From positions 3,006,001-3,070,000 of the forward strand of contig NZ_CP149571.1 in assembly GCF_037890695.1 (NCBI RefSeq): DNA of 64,000 bases, given 5' to 3'. This stretch comes from Aeromonas jandaei (lineage in GTDB: Bacteria; Pseudomonadota; Gammaproteobacteria; Enterobacterales; Aeromonadaceae). How positions within the stretch are numbered: position 1 is the first letter of the stretch; the number at the start of each line of letters is the position of its first letter. A program made the translations under genes and the position numbers. Below, piece by piece: positions 1-9,390 of this stretch. The notes beneath the pieces were generated by a model. It worked only from the letters and a program-made list of their open reading frames with translations. It was not told the DNA's origin and did not search any database.

Positions 1-1202
1 ATCATCAGGGAGAAGAGATCGACTGCCTTGAGGGTCTTCTTGCGAATGGCCGGATCCTGCTCGTACTTGACGTAGAGCTCTTCAAACTTGTCCTGATCGG
101 CAAAGAAGGCATCGTACAGGCCCGGCGCATCGGACGGGGAGAACAGGGTGATGTCACCGCCCTTGATGAGGCGCTGATACATCAGCTTGTTGATCTGCAC
201 GCCGTAGTCCATGTGACGGACACGGTTCTCTTCGACGCCGCGGTTGTTCTTCAGTACCAGCAGGCTTTCCACTTCGGTGTGCCACAGCGGATAGAACAGG
301 GTGGCCGCACCGCCGCGCACGCCGCCCTGAGAGCAGCACTTCACGGCAGTCTGGAAGTATTTGTAGAAGGGGATGCAACCGGTGTGGAACGCTTCGCCGC
401 CACGGATCGGGCTGCCCAGACCGCGGATGCGACCAGCGTTGATGCCGATACCGGCGCGCTGGGAGACGTAACGCACGATGGAGCTGGCGGTGGCGTTGAT
501 GGAGTCCAGGCTGTCGTCGCACTCGATCAGTACGCAGGAGCTGAACTGACGGGTTGGGGTGCGCACGCCGCTCATGATCGGGGTCGGCAGGGAGATCTTG
601 AAGGTCGAGATCGCATCATAGAAGCGCTTGATGTAGTCCAGACGGGTATCTTTCGGATACTTGGAGAAGAGGCAGGCCGCTACCAGGATGTAGAGGAACT
701 GCGGGCTCTCGTAGATCTCGCCGGTGACGCGGTTTTGTACCAGATACTTGCCTTCCAGCTGCTTGACCGCCGCGTAGGAGAAGTTCATGTCGCGCCAGTG
801 ATCCATGTGCGCGTTCAGCTCTTCGAATTCGGCCTGGGTGTAATCTTCCAGCAGGTGTTTGTCGTACTTGCCCATGTCGACCAGACGAGCCACGTGCTGG
901 TAGAGGTGGGGCGGTTCGAACTGGCCGTAGGCCTTCTTGCGCAGGTGGAAGATGGCCAGACGGGCAGCCATGTACTGGTAGTCCGGGGTCTGCTCGGAGA
1001 TGAGGTCAGCCGTTGCCTTGATGATGGTTTCGTGAATGTCGGCGGTACGGATACCGTCATAGAACTGGATGTGGGACTTGAGCTCTACCTGGGAGACCGA
1101 CACGTTGTCGAGACCCTCGGCGGCCCAGTCCAGCACGCGGTGAATTTTATCCAGATCGATGGGTTCTTTGTGTCCGTTACGCTTCGTCACAAACAAGTTC
1201 AT
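1..1202 (-). CDS. nrdA: Ribonucleoside-diphosphate reductase class Ia, alpha subunit (N-terminal part, truncated by window edge)
   Basis: This is the large subunit of the aerobic ribonucleotide reductase, which reduces ribonucleoside diphosphates to the deoxy form with the NrdB radical subunit. About 400 residues are present, reading outward past position 1. The ATP-cone regulatory domain lies in the first ~95 residues, followed by the start of the catalytic barrel. Cys223, in an FSSCVLIEC context, matches the redox-active Cys225 of E. coli. The remaining active-site and C-terminal cysteines lie outside the window. The ATG at 1202 is preceded by AAAGG about nine bases upstream. The upstream region carries DnaA and NrdR-like sites, as expected for nrdAB. 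Identity is very secure. Confidence 0.95.
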   Translation of the reverse strand, partial: MNLFVTKRNGHKEPIDLDKIHRVLDWAAEGLDNVSVSQVELKSHIQFYDGIRTADIHETIIKATADLISEQTPDYQYMAARLAIFHLRKKAYGQFEPPHLYQHVARLVDMGKYDKHLLEDYTQAEFEELNAHMDHWRDMNFSYAAVKQLEGKYLVQNRVTGEIYESPQFLYILVAACLFSKYPKDTRLDYIKRFYDAISTFKISLPTPIMSGVRTPTRQFSSCVLIECDDSLDSINATASSIVRYVSQRAGIGINAGRIRGLGSPIRGGEAFHTGCIPFYKYFQTAVKCCSQGGVRGGAATLFYPLWHTEVESLLVLKNNRGVEENRVRHMDYGVQINKLMYQRLIKGGDITLFSPSDAPGLYDAFFADQDKFEELYVKYEQDPAIRKKTLKAVDLFSLM

Positions 1203-1314
1203 TGGCTGATGACCTTTAGTTGATTCCCGAAAAACCATCGCACGCCACCCGGCTGCTGGCGGTCACAGGAGGACGGGCCGGTGCAGTTGTTGGGTAACTA
1301 TTGTGCGATGAATC

Positions 1315-1359
1315 ACAAGATATAGTGTTATTTTGATATCGAGCTACAAGATAGTGAGG
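1315..1359 (-). promoter_or_regulatory. Putative NrdR operator pair upstream of nrdA
   Basis: ACAAGATATAGTGT at 1315-1328 closely matches the NrdR box, whose reverse complement is of the type ACACTATATCTTGT. A degenerate second copy, ACAAGATAGTG, starts at 1346, exactly 31 bp (about three helical turns) further on. Paired NrdR boxes at roughly this spacing repress ribonucleotide reductase operons in many bacteria. The first box is strong. The second is imperfect. Assignment is by similarity and position only. Confidence 0.65.
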
Positions 1360-1378
1360 TCGACTGCGCATTGCAATG

Positions 1379-1405
1379 TGTGGATAACTGGCTTGCTGTG
1401 GATAA
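1379..1405 (-). promoter_or_regulatory. Two perfect DnaA boxes upstream of nrdA
   Basis: TGTGGATAA occurs at 1379-1387 and again at 1397-1405, 18 bp apart in the same orientation. The reverse complement TTATCCACA is the consensus high-affinity DnaA box. In E. coli the nrdAB promoter is controlled by DnaA through boxes upstream of the promoter, so the same coupling of dNTP supply to replication initiation is likely here. The matches are seen directly; the function is inferred. Confidence 0.75.
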
Positions 1406-1772
1406 ATTGTGGGTGTTGTTGTCTCTGTTAGTGGTTGCTCACAGTGAGCGGGTTTTCATTCGTCCGCTTCGTCAAATGCAAGCCTCACGATCGAAGATGG
1501 AAAATTTAAATAACTTTTTTTGCTTGCGAAAAGGGGGCCTTTTTACTAGCAAACGCCTGCTGATTATCCCTTGCCCAACAAGGGACAAAAGCTGTCCAGC
1601 GCTCGGTTGTCACTGCAAAATGTGAAGCGCACTTTCTCGGTCTGCTTGCTGACAGTTGCCTCAGTGAAACGGGAGCAAGGTTGTCATATGGACTCTTTAC
1701 GACGGTTAAAGTTGCCTTGGTGATCCACCTACGCTCTCTTCTCGTTAGCTGTCGGGGACAGGAGAGGGTCGT

Positions 1773-1799
1773 AAAAAAGGGCATCAACCCCTGATGCCC
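1773..1799 (-). terminator. Rho-independent terminator of the ubiG-phosphatase operon
   Basis: Read on the minus strand, the inverted repeat GGGCATCA / TGATGCCC (loop GGGGT) is followed by TTTTTT. It lies 28 bp after the stop codon of the HAD phosphatase. Confidence 0.85.
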
Positions 1800-1827
1800 C
1801 AATCTTGCGACGTTACGACTGGCAGCT

Positions 1828-2514
1828 TCAGCCCAGCTCGTAGCGCAGCCAGTGATGCAGCGCCTGCACGGTATCAAAGTGCAGGTCGGCGCCCCACTCT
1901 GCGGGATTCTCGTTATCGTTGAGATAGCCCCAGCCAGCAACCGCAGTGCGCATGCCGGCGTTGCGGCCCGCTTCGATGTCGCGCACATGATCCCCCACAT
2001 AGAGGCAGTGGCTCGCTTCGACCCCCAGCTTCTCGCAGGCAAAATACATGGGGGCAGGGTCGGGCTTGCGAACCGGCAGGGTATCGGCGCTGACGGTGAC
2101 GCCGCAGCTGGCGAGCGCTGGCAGCGCCGCCAGCAGCGGCTCGGTGAGAAAGGCCGGCTTGTTGGTGACGATGCCCCAGGGCAGCTGCTTCTCGTCGAGC
2201 CACTCGATTAGATCCACCATCCCCTCATAGGGGCGGGTGCCAACGCAGAGATTGGCTGCGTAGTAGTCGAGCAGGGCATTGCGCAGGCGGGTGGCACCCA
2301 GCTCTTCCAGCAGATCATCGCCGAGCCCCGCCCTGAGCAGCCCGAGGGCGCCGTGGGAGGTGGTCTGGCGGATGATCTCGTCAGAAAGCGGCGCAAAGCC
2401 TTCGCTTATCAGCACGTGATTGACGGCGGCGCCCAGATCCGGCGCCGTGTCGAGCAGGGTGCCGTCCAGATCGAACAGCACGCAGCCAAGGGGCTGCGGG
2501 TGTGAGGTACTCAT
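1828..2514 (-). CDS. HAD-IA phosphatase, phosphoglycolate phosphatase / MupP-like
   Basis: A 228-residue HAD-superfamily phosphatase. Motif I DLDGT near residue 16 supplies the nucleophile and acid aspartates. Motif II is the T of GIVTNKP, and motif III/IV is the K of RKPDP with VGDHVRDIEAG. Annotation pipelines commonly call this phosphoglycolate phosphatase. The position directly after ubiG and the C-terminal NPAEWGAD segment resemble Pseudomonas MupP (N-acetylmuramic acid 6-phosphate phosphatase in peptidoglycan recycling), which also follows ubiG. The substrate is therefore unsettled between 2-phosphoglycolate and MurNAc-6-P, and I lean to MupP. The start ATG overlaps the ubiG stop (TGATG), so the two are probably translationally coupled. 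Confidence 0.85.
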   Translation of the reverse strand: MSTSHPQPLGCVLFDLDGTLLDTAPDLGAAVNHVLISEGFAPLSDEIIRQTTSHGALGLLRAGLGDDLLEELGATRLRNALLDYYAANLCVGTRPYEGMVDLIEWLDEKQLPWGIVTNKPAFLTEPLLAALPALASCGVTVSADTLPVRKPDPAPMYFACEKLGVEASHCLYVGDHVRDIEAGRNAGMRTAVAGWGYLNDNENPAEWGADLHFDTVQALHHWLRYELG

Positions 2515-3230
2515 CAGCCGTGCTCCGGGCGGATGAACTCCACCATATAGTTGACGTCGACGTTGCGACCGAGCCGGAAGCTGTTGGAGAGTGGCGCATA
2601 GTGGACGCCGCTCATGTCGCGCACCAACAGGCCTGCGGCTTCACCCATGCGACACAGTTCGGCGGGCATGATGAACTTTTTATGGTCGTGAGTCCCCTTG
2701 GGCACCATCTTCATCAGGTACTCGGCGCCGAGTATCATCATCAGATAGGATTTGGGATTGCGATTGATGGTGGAGACGAACACCCGGCCACCCGGGCGTA
2801 CCAGGGTCGCGATGGCGCGCAGTACCGAGGCAGGATCAGGTACGTGCTCGAGCATCTCCATGCAGGTGACCACGTCATACTGGCCAGGTGCTTCTTCAGC
2901 GTGTGCTTCGGCAGTGATCTGGCGGTACTCGAGCTCGACCCCCTGCTCCAGGGCGTGCAGGCGGGCGACGCCAAGGGGCTCCTTACCCATGTCGATACCG
3001 GTCACCTGTGCCCCGCGGCGCGCCATGCTCTCGGCGAGGATGCCGCCGCCGCAGCCGATGTCGAGCACGCGCTTGCCAAACAGGCCGCCGCTCTTGTTGG
3101 TTATCCAGTCAAGGCGCACCGGATTGATCTGGTGCAGGGGCTTGAACTCGCCCTCCATGTCCCACCAGCGAGAGGCGATGGCTTCAAATTTGGCGATTTC
3201 GGTCAGGTCGACATTGGCGTCACTGTTCAT
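2514..3230 (-). CDS. ubiG: Ubiquinone biosynthesis O-methyltransferase (3-demethylubiquinol / 2-polyprenyl-6-hydroxyphenol methylase)
   Basis: A 238-residue class I SAM-dependent methyltransferase that carries out both O-methylations of the ubiquinone ring. SAM motif I is VLDIGCGGG around residue 57. Also present are the UbiG-typical start [10 protein letters not shown] and the internal HPxxxL-like segment [13 protein letters not shown]. Length matches the family (about 240). It is divergent from gyrA, as in E. coli, and is the first gene of a two-gene operon with the phosphatase. The ATG is preceded by AGGATCTTCGATAA, a plausible ribosome binding site. Confidence 0.95.
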   Translation of the reverse strand: MNSDANVDLTEIAKFEAIASRWWDMEGEFKPLHQINPVRLDWITNKSGGLFGKRVLDIGCGGGILAESMARRGAQVTGIDMGKEPLGVARLHALEQGVELEYRQITAEAHAEEAPGQYDVVTCMEMLEHVPDPASVLRAIATLVRPGGRVFVSTINRNPKSYLMMILGAEYLMKMVPKGTHDHKKFIMPAELCRMGEAAGLLVRDMSGVHYAPLSNSFRLGRNVDVNYMVEFIRPEHG

Positions 3231-3418
3231 TTATCGAAGATCCTGTGGCAGGGCGCGCAGAGCGGGTGACTCGCGCGCAATCTATTGTCCTGGCGGGCAT
3301 TATAACGGACGGACTTTGTCAAACCAGCCCGATTTGTGGCTTAAGGAATCCGCCTTGGTGTGTTACCATGTCGCGCTGTTTAAGCCAAAGAACAACTAAT
3401 TAGGGATTAAGGCTTTCT

Positions 3419-6166
3419 ATGAGCGATCTGGCCAGAGAGATCACGCCGGTCAACATCGAAGAAGAGCTCAAGAGTTCCTATCTTGATTACGCCATGAGCG
3501 TGATCGTAGGACGAGCTCTGCCGGATGTGCGTGATGGCTTGAAACCGGTTCACCGCCGCGTTCTGTATGCAATGAACGAGCTGGGGAACGACTGGAACAA
3601 GCCCTATAAAAAATCGGCCCGTGTGGTCGGTGACGTAATCGGTAAATATCACCCGCACGGCGATAGCGCTGTGTATGACACCATCGTCCGGATGGCGCAG
3701 GATTTCTCCATGCGCTACATGCTGGTCGATGGTCAGGGCAACTTCGGTTCGGTCGATGGCGACAGCGCCGCGGCCATGCGTTACACCGAAGTGCGGATGG
3801 CACGCATCTCCCACGAGCTGCTGGCCGATCTGGACAAAGAGACCGTGGACTGGGTGCCGAACTATGACGGCACCGAGATGATCCCGGCTGTCATGCCCAC
3901 CAAGGTTCCCAATCTGCTGGTCAACGGCTCCTCCGGTATTGCGGTGGGCATGGCGACCAACATTCCGCCTCACAACCTCACCGAGATTGTCAACGGCTGC
4001 CTGGCGCTGATCGAAAACGGCGACCTCACCATTGACGAGCTGATGACCTACATCACCGGCCCGGATTTCCCCACTGGTGGCATTATCAACGGTCGTTCCG
4101 GTATCGTGCAGGCGTACCGTACCGGTCGTGGCTCCATCTATGTGCGGGCCAAGGCTGAAGTGGAAGTGGACGAGAAGACCAGTCGCGAGACCATCATCGT
4201 TCACGAAATTCCCTATCAGGTGAACAAGGCGCGTCTGATCGAGAAGATCGCCGAGCTGGTCAAAGACAAAAAGATCGAGGGCATCAGTGCCCTGCGCGAC
4301 GAGTCCGACAAGGACGGTATGCGCATCGTTATCGAGATCAAGCGTGGCGAGTCCGGCGAGATTGTGCTGAACAATCTCTACAAGCACACCCAGATGCAGA
4401 CCACGTTCGGCATCAACATGGTGGCGCTCGATAACAACCAACCCAAGGTGATGAACCTTAAAGAGATCCTGGATGCGTTCCTGCTGCACCGCCGCGAAGT
4501 GGTGACCCGCCGGACCGTGTTCGAACTGCGCAAGGCGCGGGATCGGGCGCACATCCTTGAAGGTCTGGCGGTTGCGCTGGCCAACATCGACCCGGTTATC
4601 GAACTGATCCGTCACAGTGCCACCCCGGCTGACGCGAAAGCGGGCCTGGTTGCCAAGGGCTGGGAGCTCGGCAACGTCGCTGCCATGCTGGAAAAAGCCG
4701 GTGACGATGCGGCGCGCCCCGAGTGGCTGGAGCCCGAGTTTGGCATTCGCGACGGTTACTACTACCTGACCGAGCAGCAGGCACAGGCCATCCTTGACCT
4801 GCGTCTGCACAAGCTGACCGGCCTTGAGCACGAAAAGATCCTGGAAGAGTATCAGGAGCTGCTGGATCTCATCGCCGAGCTGCTGCACATCCTGGCGAGC
4901 CCGGTTCGTCTGATGGAAGTGATCCGCGATGAGCTGCTGGCCGTGCGCGACCAGTATGGCGACGAGCGTCGTACCGAAATCAGCATGTCCAGTGCCGAGA
5001 TCAACATCGAAGACCTGATCACTCCGGAAGACGTGGTGGTGACTCTGTCCCACCAGGGTTACGTGAAGTATCAGCCGCTCTCCGATTACGAAGCTCAGCG
5101 CCGTGGCGGCAAAGGCAAGTCCGCGACCCGGATCAAGGAAGAGGACTTCGTTGAGCGTCTGCTGGTGGCCAACACCCACGACACCATTCTGTGCTTCTCT
5201 ACCCGCGGCAAGGTCTACTGGCTCAAGGTTTATCAGCTGCCGGAAGCGTCCCGTGGCGCCCGTGGTCGTCCCATCATCAACCTGCTGCCGCTGGAAGAGG
5301 GTGAGCGCATCACCGCCATTCTGCCGGTCAAGGAGTATGATGCCGAGAAGTACGTCTTCTTCGCGACCGCCAACGGTACCGTGAAGAAGACCAGCCTCTC
5401 CGACTTCAGCCGTCCGCTCTCCTCCGGTATCCGTGCCATCAACCTCAAAGAGGGTGATGAGCTGATCGGGGTGGATATCACCGACGGCAGCAACGAGATC
5501 ATGCTCTTCTCCGATGCGGGCAAGGTTGTTCGCTTCAATGAGGGCAGCGGTCGCGCCGATGCGGATGCCAGCGATGAGGTCGAAACCGACGACGATGCCG
5601 GCAACGACGATGATGGCAGCGATAACGGCGAAGGCACTGAAAGCAAGGGTACCTTCAAGGGCGTGCGTCCGATGGGCCGTACCGCCGCCGGTGTCCGTGG
5701 TATCAAGCTGGCTGCTGGCGACAAGGTGGTTTCCCTTATCGTTCCGCGCGGCGAAGGTGCCATCCTCACCGCTACCGAGAACGGTTACGGCAAGCGTACC
5801 GCACTCGATGAGTACCCGACCAAGAGCCGTGGTACCCAGGGCGTTATCTCCATCAAGGTGGACGATCGCAACGGCAAGGTCATCGATGCCATCCAGGTTG
5901 AAGAGACCGATCAGATCATGCTGATCACCAACGGCGGCACTCTGGTGCGTACCCGTGTGGCCGAGGTGAGCATTATCGGTCGCAACACCGGTGGTGTGCG
6001 TCTGATCCGTACCGGTGAAGACGAAACCGTCGTCGGTTTGCAGCGCATCGCCGAAAGCGATGAAGACGAGAACGATGCAGTGGTTGCTGAGGGTGAGGTG
6101 TCCGAAGGCACTGATTCCGCAGCAGACGCCGCCGGTTCCGTTGATGGCGAGGCGGGCGACGAGTAA
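3419..6166 (+). CDS. gyrA: DNA gyrase subunit A
   Basis: The DNA-cleaving subunit of gyrase, which introduces negative supercoils with GyrB. It has 915 residues against 875 in E. coli. The winged-helix and tower regions hold the catalytic Tyr122 ([10 protein letters not shown]). The quinolone-resistance region keeps Ser83 and Asp87 (GDSAVYD), the susceptible-type residues. The GyrA box QRRGGKG is at 560-566, followed by the beta-pinwheel C-terminal domain. The extra length is an Asp/Glu-rich insert at about residues 712-749 inside the pinwheel, plus an acidic tail of about 45 residues. The start is ATG, with AGGGATTAAGG upstream. It is followed immediately by a strong terminator, so it is monocistronic. 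Confidence 0.98.
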   Translation: MSDLAREITPVNIEEELKSSYLDYAMSVIVGRALPDVRDGLKPVHRRVLYAMNELGNDWNKPYKKSARVVGDVIGKYHPHGDSAVYDTIVRMAQDFSMRYMLVDGQGNFGSVDGDSAAAMRYTEVRMARISHELLADLDKETVDWVPNYDGTEMIPAVMPTKVPNLLVNGSSGIAVGMATNIPPHNLTEIVNGCLALIENGDLTIDELMTYITGPDFPTGGIINGRSGIVQAYRTGRGSIYVRAKAEVEVDEKTSRETIIVHEIPYQVNKARLIEKIAELVKDKKIEGISALRDESDKDGMRIVIEIKRGESGEIVLNNLYKHTQMQTTFGINMVALDNNQPKVMNLKEILDAFLLHRREVVTRRTVFELRKARDRAHILEGLAVALANIDPVIELIRHSATPADAKAGLVAKGWELGNVAAMLEKAGDDAARPEWLEPEFGIRDGYYYLTEQQAQAILDLRLHKLTGLEHEKILEEYQELLDLIAELLHILASPVRLMEVIRDELLAVRDQYGDERRTEISMSSAEINIEDLITPEDVVVTLSHQGYVKYQPLSDYEAQRRGGKGKSATRIKEEDFVERLLVANTHDTILCFSTRGKVYWLKVYQLPEASRGARGRPIINLLPLEEGERITAILPVKEYDAEKYVFFATANGTVKKTSLSDFSRPLSSGIRAINLKEGDELIGVDITDGSNEIMLFSDAGKVVRFNEGSGRADADASDEVETDDDAGNDDDGSDNGEGTESKGTFKGVRPMGRTAAGVRGIKLAAGDKVVSLIVPRGEGAILTATENGYGKRTALDEYPTKSRGTQGVISIKVDDRNGKVIDAIQVEETDQIMLITNGGTLVRTRVAEVSIIGRNTGGVRLIRTGEDETVVGLQRIAESDEDENDAVVAEGEVSEGTDSAADAAGSVDGEAGDE

Positions 6167-6192
6167 TCGTTCCCCCCTTGCTGCAGCAGATA

Positions 6193-6222
6193 AAAAGAGC
6201 GACCTTGCGGTCGCTCTTTTAT
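6193..6222 (+). terminator. Rho-independent terminator after gyrA
   Basis: AAAAGAGCGACC / GGTCGCTCTTTT, with loop TTGC, ends in a T-rich run. It lies about 25 bp after the gyrA stop. The A-run on the other side could let it also serve the convergent amylase gene. Confidence 0.9.
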
Positions 6223-6276
6223 TTTCTTCGTTTGGATGTTTTCTTCACTTTGGCCCGAGATGCCGGGGCATCATCA

Positions 6277-7674
6277 TTACTCCTGCAGCCACATTCTGGC
6301 GCTGCGAGCAGGGATCGCCAGCCGTACCCACTGGCTCTGCACCTTGACCACCGCATTCTGATCGAGCACATCCCGGTAGTTGCGATACCAGTTCATCTCG
6401 TACTTGGCGGTATCGAGCCAGTACTCCTGCTCCTGCCCGCATTTGTTGATACCAACCAGCCCCTGTTTGCCGCGTTTGAACAGTACGAAACAGTTGTCGC
6501 TGCCGATCAGCTGCATCGGTTGGCCCTGAACCGCATTGTGGAAGCGGATCATCCCCTTGAGATCGGCGCGCAGGTAGTAGTCCTGCCAGCGCAAGCCATC
6601 CTTGTCTCGGGTTTCGCCATGATCGGAGTAGACCAGTGGCGAGCCACCATCGCGCCCGAGCAGGTAGGCATAGGCCAGCGACTCGTCTGTCTGGTTCAGG
6701 ATCTGGTAGCGGAAGCCGTCATTGGTGGGGATGTCGTGGGTGACCGCGAAGGTGACCGCACGGCTGCCAGGCAGTGCCTGACCATAAGCACTCGGATCGG
6801 CCAGCAGGTTCATGCTGCCACCGTAACTGAAGGCGCCGCGCAGGGAAGCAAAGAGCGGGAAGTCGTAGGCGCCCTGACCGCTACTGTCGAGGTAGGGCTT
6901 GAGGAAGTTTTCATAGTCGCTGTTGCCGGCGCCCCCCGTGGTGATCACCTCGCCAAAGACGTGCATCCCCTGTTTGATTTCGGGAGTGAAGATGGCGTTG
7001 ATCTGGTAATCACTCATGTGCTTGACCGCATCGACCCGAAAGCCTTTGATCCCCATCCCCTTGAGTGCCTGCAGGTAGGCCTGCTGTTGGCTCACCACCC
7101 AGTTGTTGGGGTCAAGATCCGGCAAGCCCTTGTCACCGGGTCCGCCGCACAGCCGCCAGTACTGGACATGGCCCGGATTGTTCCAGTCGGTGATGCACCC
7201 TTCCGGATGAAAATCCTGACCGGAGAGGAAGTTTTGCCCCAGATCGCCAAACAGTTTCTGCCGCTCGAAGTAGCCGGGGTTGCTGGCGTAGCTCTGCAGC
7301 AGCTCGTTGCCGGGATAGTTGAGATCGCTGCGCTTCCAGCTTTCGTTGGCCATGTGGTTGAGCACCACATCGGCGTAGACGGCGATGCCCCGCGCCTTCA
7401 TGGCGGCGATCAGCTGCTCGAGATCCTGCTTGTTGCCAAGGGGGGAGTCGACAAGGCGCAGATCCTGGGGTTGGTAACGGGCCCACCACTCGTTGCCCGA
7501 AGACTTCAGTGGCGGTGAGATGAGCACCTGTTTATAGCCGGCACTCTTGATGAGATCAGCTTTGGCAGTCACTTCACTGTACTTCCAGTTGAAGGCGTGC
7601 AGTATGACATCGGCGTGCGCCAAGGGGGCGATCAGCGTACCTGCGATCGCCAGCATTCCCGCTGTGTGTTTCAT
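6277..7674 (-). CDS. Secreted alpha-amylase, glycoside hydrolase family 13
   Basis: A 465-residue extracellular or periplasmic alpha-amylase hydrolysing alpha-1,4-glucans. A Sec signal peptide of about 21 residues ends in PLAHA before Asp. The GH13 (beta/alpha)8 barrel follows, with conserved region I DVVLNH, region II GFRVDAVKH (nucleophile Asp215), region III FGEVI (acid/base Glu242) and region IV VTHDIPTND (Asp314). The final ~80 residues form the C-terminal beta domain. It stands alone and converges on gyrA. The ATG is preceded by AAGGGAAA. A CRP-like site lies about 130 bp upstream, consistent with catabolite control. It resembles the compact secreted amylases described from Aeromonas. 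Confidence 0.94.
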   Translation of the reverse strand: MKHTAGMLAIAGTLIAPLAHADVILHAFNWKYSEVTAKADLIKSAGYKQVLISPPLKSSGNEWWARYQPQDLRLVDSPLGNKQDLEQLIAAMKARGIAVYADVVLNHMANESWKRSDLNYPGNELLQSYASNPGYFERQKLFGDLGQNFLSGQDFHPEGCITDWNNPGHVQYWRLCGGPGDKGLPDLDPNNWVVSQQQAYLQALKGMGIKGFRVDAVKHMSDYQINAIFTPEIKQGMHVFGEVITTGGAGNSDYENFLKPYLDSSGQGAYDFPLFASLRGAFSYGGSMNLLADPSAYGQALPGSRAVTFAVTHDIPTNDGFRYQILNQTDESLAYAYLLGRDGGSPLVYSDHGETRDKDGLRWQDYYLRADLKGMIRFHNAVQGQPMQLIGSDNCFVLFKRGKQGLVGINKCGQEQEYWLDTAKYEMNWYRNYRDVLDQNAVVKVQSQWVRLAIPARSARMWLQE

Positions 7675-7801
7675 TGTTATTTCCCTTTCTTGTTGTTGTC
7701 ACTATGCCTGAAATGGGCAGAGCAGCTTTGGCACAACCAGGGTCAATCGCAATCGCATTCCGGTGGATTTGTGATGGATTTCAAGGTGAGTTCGCTGAAG
7801 T

Positions 7802-7817
7802 TGTGAGCAGTTTCAGA
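7802..7817 (-). promoter_or_regulatory. Candidate CRP site upstream of the amylase gene
   Basis: TGTGA-N6-TCAGA at 7802-7817 matches nine of the ten conserved CRP half-site bases (TGTGA-N6-TCACA). It lies 128-143 bp from the amylase start codon. The transcription start is not known, so activation from this site is only inferred. Confidence 0.4.
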
Positions 7818-7971
7818 TTTCAATGGTTCTGGTTGCTATGCTGCCGAGGTGACGTTTTTTAGTAATTTGTTTGTCACTGGCTTGTCATCACAGCGCGTTA
7901 TCTTGTCCGGCGAGTGATGCATCCTGACATCACACTCAGCGTGGTTCACATTGACCGCACAGGAGCTGCAT

Positions 7972-8127
7972 ATGACCAGTTGGATAACCTGGGAGATCTG
8001 GTGGAGTCGGGTATGGGGTGAAGCAGAGTTGCCAACCCGTGGTGAAGAGTCGCTGGAAGTGGCCCATGAGCCGTCACGACTCCCGGCAGAACTGTTGGAG
8101 CAGGGCAGGGATGAGCGCGCATCCTGA
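7972..8127 (+). CDS. Hypothetical small protein, 51 residues, Trp-rich N-terminus
   Basis: An ORF shorter than 60 codons starts with ATG at 7972, behind a good AGGAG seven bases upstream. The product begins MTSWITWEIWWSRVWGEAE and continues with a Glu/Arg-rich, probably helical tail. Five tryptophans lie in the first 15 residues, which suggests membrane-surface or protein-interface binding. No family is recognised. It lies between the divergently oriented amylase promoter region and the convergent radical SAM gene. The strong ribosome binding site supports it; conservation would have to be shown. Confidence 0.45.
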   Translation: MTSWITWEIWWSRVWGEAELPTRGEESLEVAHEPSRLPAELLEQGRDERAS

Positions 8128-8160
8128 AGGCTTGCATGTTACATCGCAGCCCTTGGCTTT

Positions 8161-9225
8161 TTAGAAGAGTGTCAGCTGCTCGCCCGGGCGGATAAAGAGA
8201 TCCTCTCTTAATTGAACATGGCGCTTGCCAAGACCCAGCCGCTTGCTGATCAGGCGAAAGCGCTGGGACAACAGGTCGGCAAAGTGTCCCTCACCACGCA
8301 TCCGCGTGCCAAAGGCTGCACTGTTGAGCCCGCCACCGCGGCTGGCCCGCAGCTGGTTCAGAATTGCCTCCTTCTGGCCGGGATAGTGCTCATCCAGCCA
8401 GTCACTGAACAGCGGGGCCAGCTCGTGAGGCAAGCGCAGCAGGATATAATCGGCGCAACAGGCGCCAGCGTTGGCCGCCGATTTGATGATCTGCTCCAGC
8501 TCGGGTTCATTGAGCCGCGGGATCATCGGGGCTGCCAGCACACCAACCCGTACCCCGGCGCTGGCCAGCTTCTCGACCACTTTCAAGCGCCCGGCGCCCG
8601 TGCTTGCTCGGGGCTCCAGTTGTCGCCGCAGGGTCTCGTTCAAGGTCGTCACCGACACCATCACCTGACAGAGCCCTTCTCTGGCGAGTTCGCTCAGCAG
8701 GTCGAGATCGCGCAATATCATGGCGCTTTTGGTTATAAGCCCCACTGGATGGCGATGGGCCAGCATCACTTCCAGCAGTTGACGGGTGAGACGATAGCGC
8801 TGCTCAACAGGCTGGTAGGGGTCGGTATTGGCGCCGATGACGATGCTCTGTGGCTGATACGCCGGTTTGGCAAACTCCCGGCGCAGCAACTCGGCTGCAT
8901 TGAGCTTGGCAAACAGTTTGGTTTCGAAATCGAGGCCGGGGGAGAGCTCCAGATAGGCGTGGCTGGGCCTTGCATAGCAGTAGATGCAGCCGTGTTCGCA
9001 CCCCTGATAGGGGTTGATGGAGCGGCCAAAGGGCACATCCGGCGAGCTGTTGTAACTGATAATGCTGCGGGCCTCTATTTCGCGTACTTCTGTGCCGGGG
9101 GCAGAGGCTGTGAAGGCGGCATCCCAATCGGAAGAGTGCCAGCCATCGTCGACCGTCTCGATCCGCGGGCCGCTGAAACGGTGGTCGATATTGTGGTTGC
9201 TGCCTCGTCCGGCCATGAATTTCAT
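8161..9225 (-). CDS. PA0069-family radical SAM protein (SplB-like)
   Basis: A 354-residue radical S-adenosylmethionine protein. The [4Fe-4S] cluster motif CxxxCxYC is present as CEHGCIYCYARP near residue 80, preceded by the family-typical SINPYQG. The protein resembles the PA0069/Rv2578c group related to spore photoproduct lyase. No substrate is established for this group, so no reaction is assigned. An alternative start is Met4 (MAGRGSN). The gene is convergent with the 51-codon ORF and divergent from the Sel1 protein. Confidence 0.85.
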   Translation of the reverse strand: MKFMAGRGSNHNIDHRFSGPRIETVDDGWHSSDWDAAFTASAPGTEVREIEARSIISYNSSPDVPFGRSINPYQGCEHGCIYCYARPSHAYLELSPGLDFETKLFAKLNAAELLRREFAKPAYQPQSIVIGANTDPYQPVEQRYRLTRQLLEVMLAHRHPVGLITKSAMILRDLDLLSELAREGLCQVMVSVTTLNETLRRQLEPRASTGAGRLKVVEKLASAGVRVGVLAAPMIPRLNEPELEQIIKSAANAGACCADYILLRLPHELAPLFSDWLDEHYPGQKEAILNQLRASRGGGLNSAAFGTRMRGEGHFADLLSQRFRLISKRLGLGKRHVQLREDLFIRPGEQLTLF

Positions 9226-9390
9226 CTTTACTGTATGCGTATACAGTTATTCTGTGATCATCGCTCACCAAAGACAAGTCTCTTTCTTACTACCCGACTT
9301 TAAATTGCATCGACAGGGCATCTCTGGCTTGATCCGGCGGCTACATTTCGTTTACATAAACAAAGTGCGAACTGGATCACGGAAATCGAT

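Larger units (their letters stand above)
1203..1827. other. Intergenic region upstream of nrdA and downstream of the HAD phosphatase gene
   Basis: This stretch of about 620 bp has no convincing gene. The nrdA-proximal half (about 1300-1410) holds an NrdR-like box and two DnaA boxes, listed separately. The distal end (1773-1799) holds the terminator of the ubiG/phosphatase operon. Short overlapping ORFs exist on both strands at 1371-2042 but show no family resemblance, and they run into the known gene on the minus strand. Nothing else was recognised at 1430-1770. Confidence 0.6.

Noticed and set aside
1506..2042. 178-codon minus-strand ORF overlapping the phosphatase 3' end
   Set aside because: Out of frame with the phosphatase and crosses its terminator; no family resemblance.
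3407..5179. 590-codon ORF antisense to gyrA
   Set aside because: It mirrors gyrA codon by codon in GC-rich sequence and has no family resemblance; gyrA is certain.
6178..7518. 446-codon plus-strand ORF over the amylase gene
   Set aside because: Starts in the gyrA terminator and is antisense to a clear GH13 enzyme with all catalytic residues.
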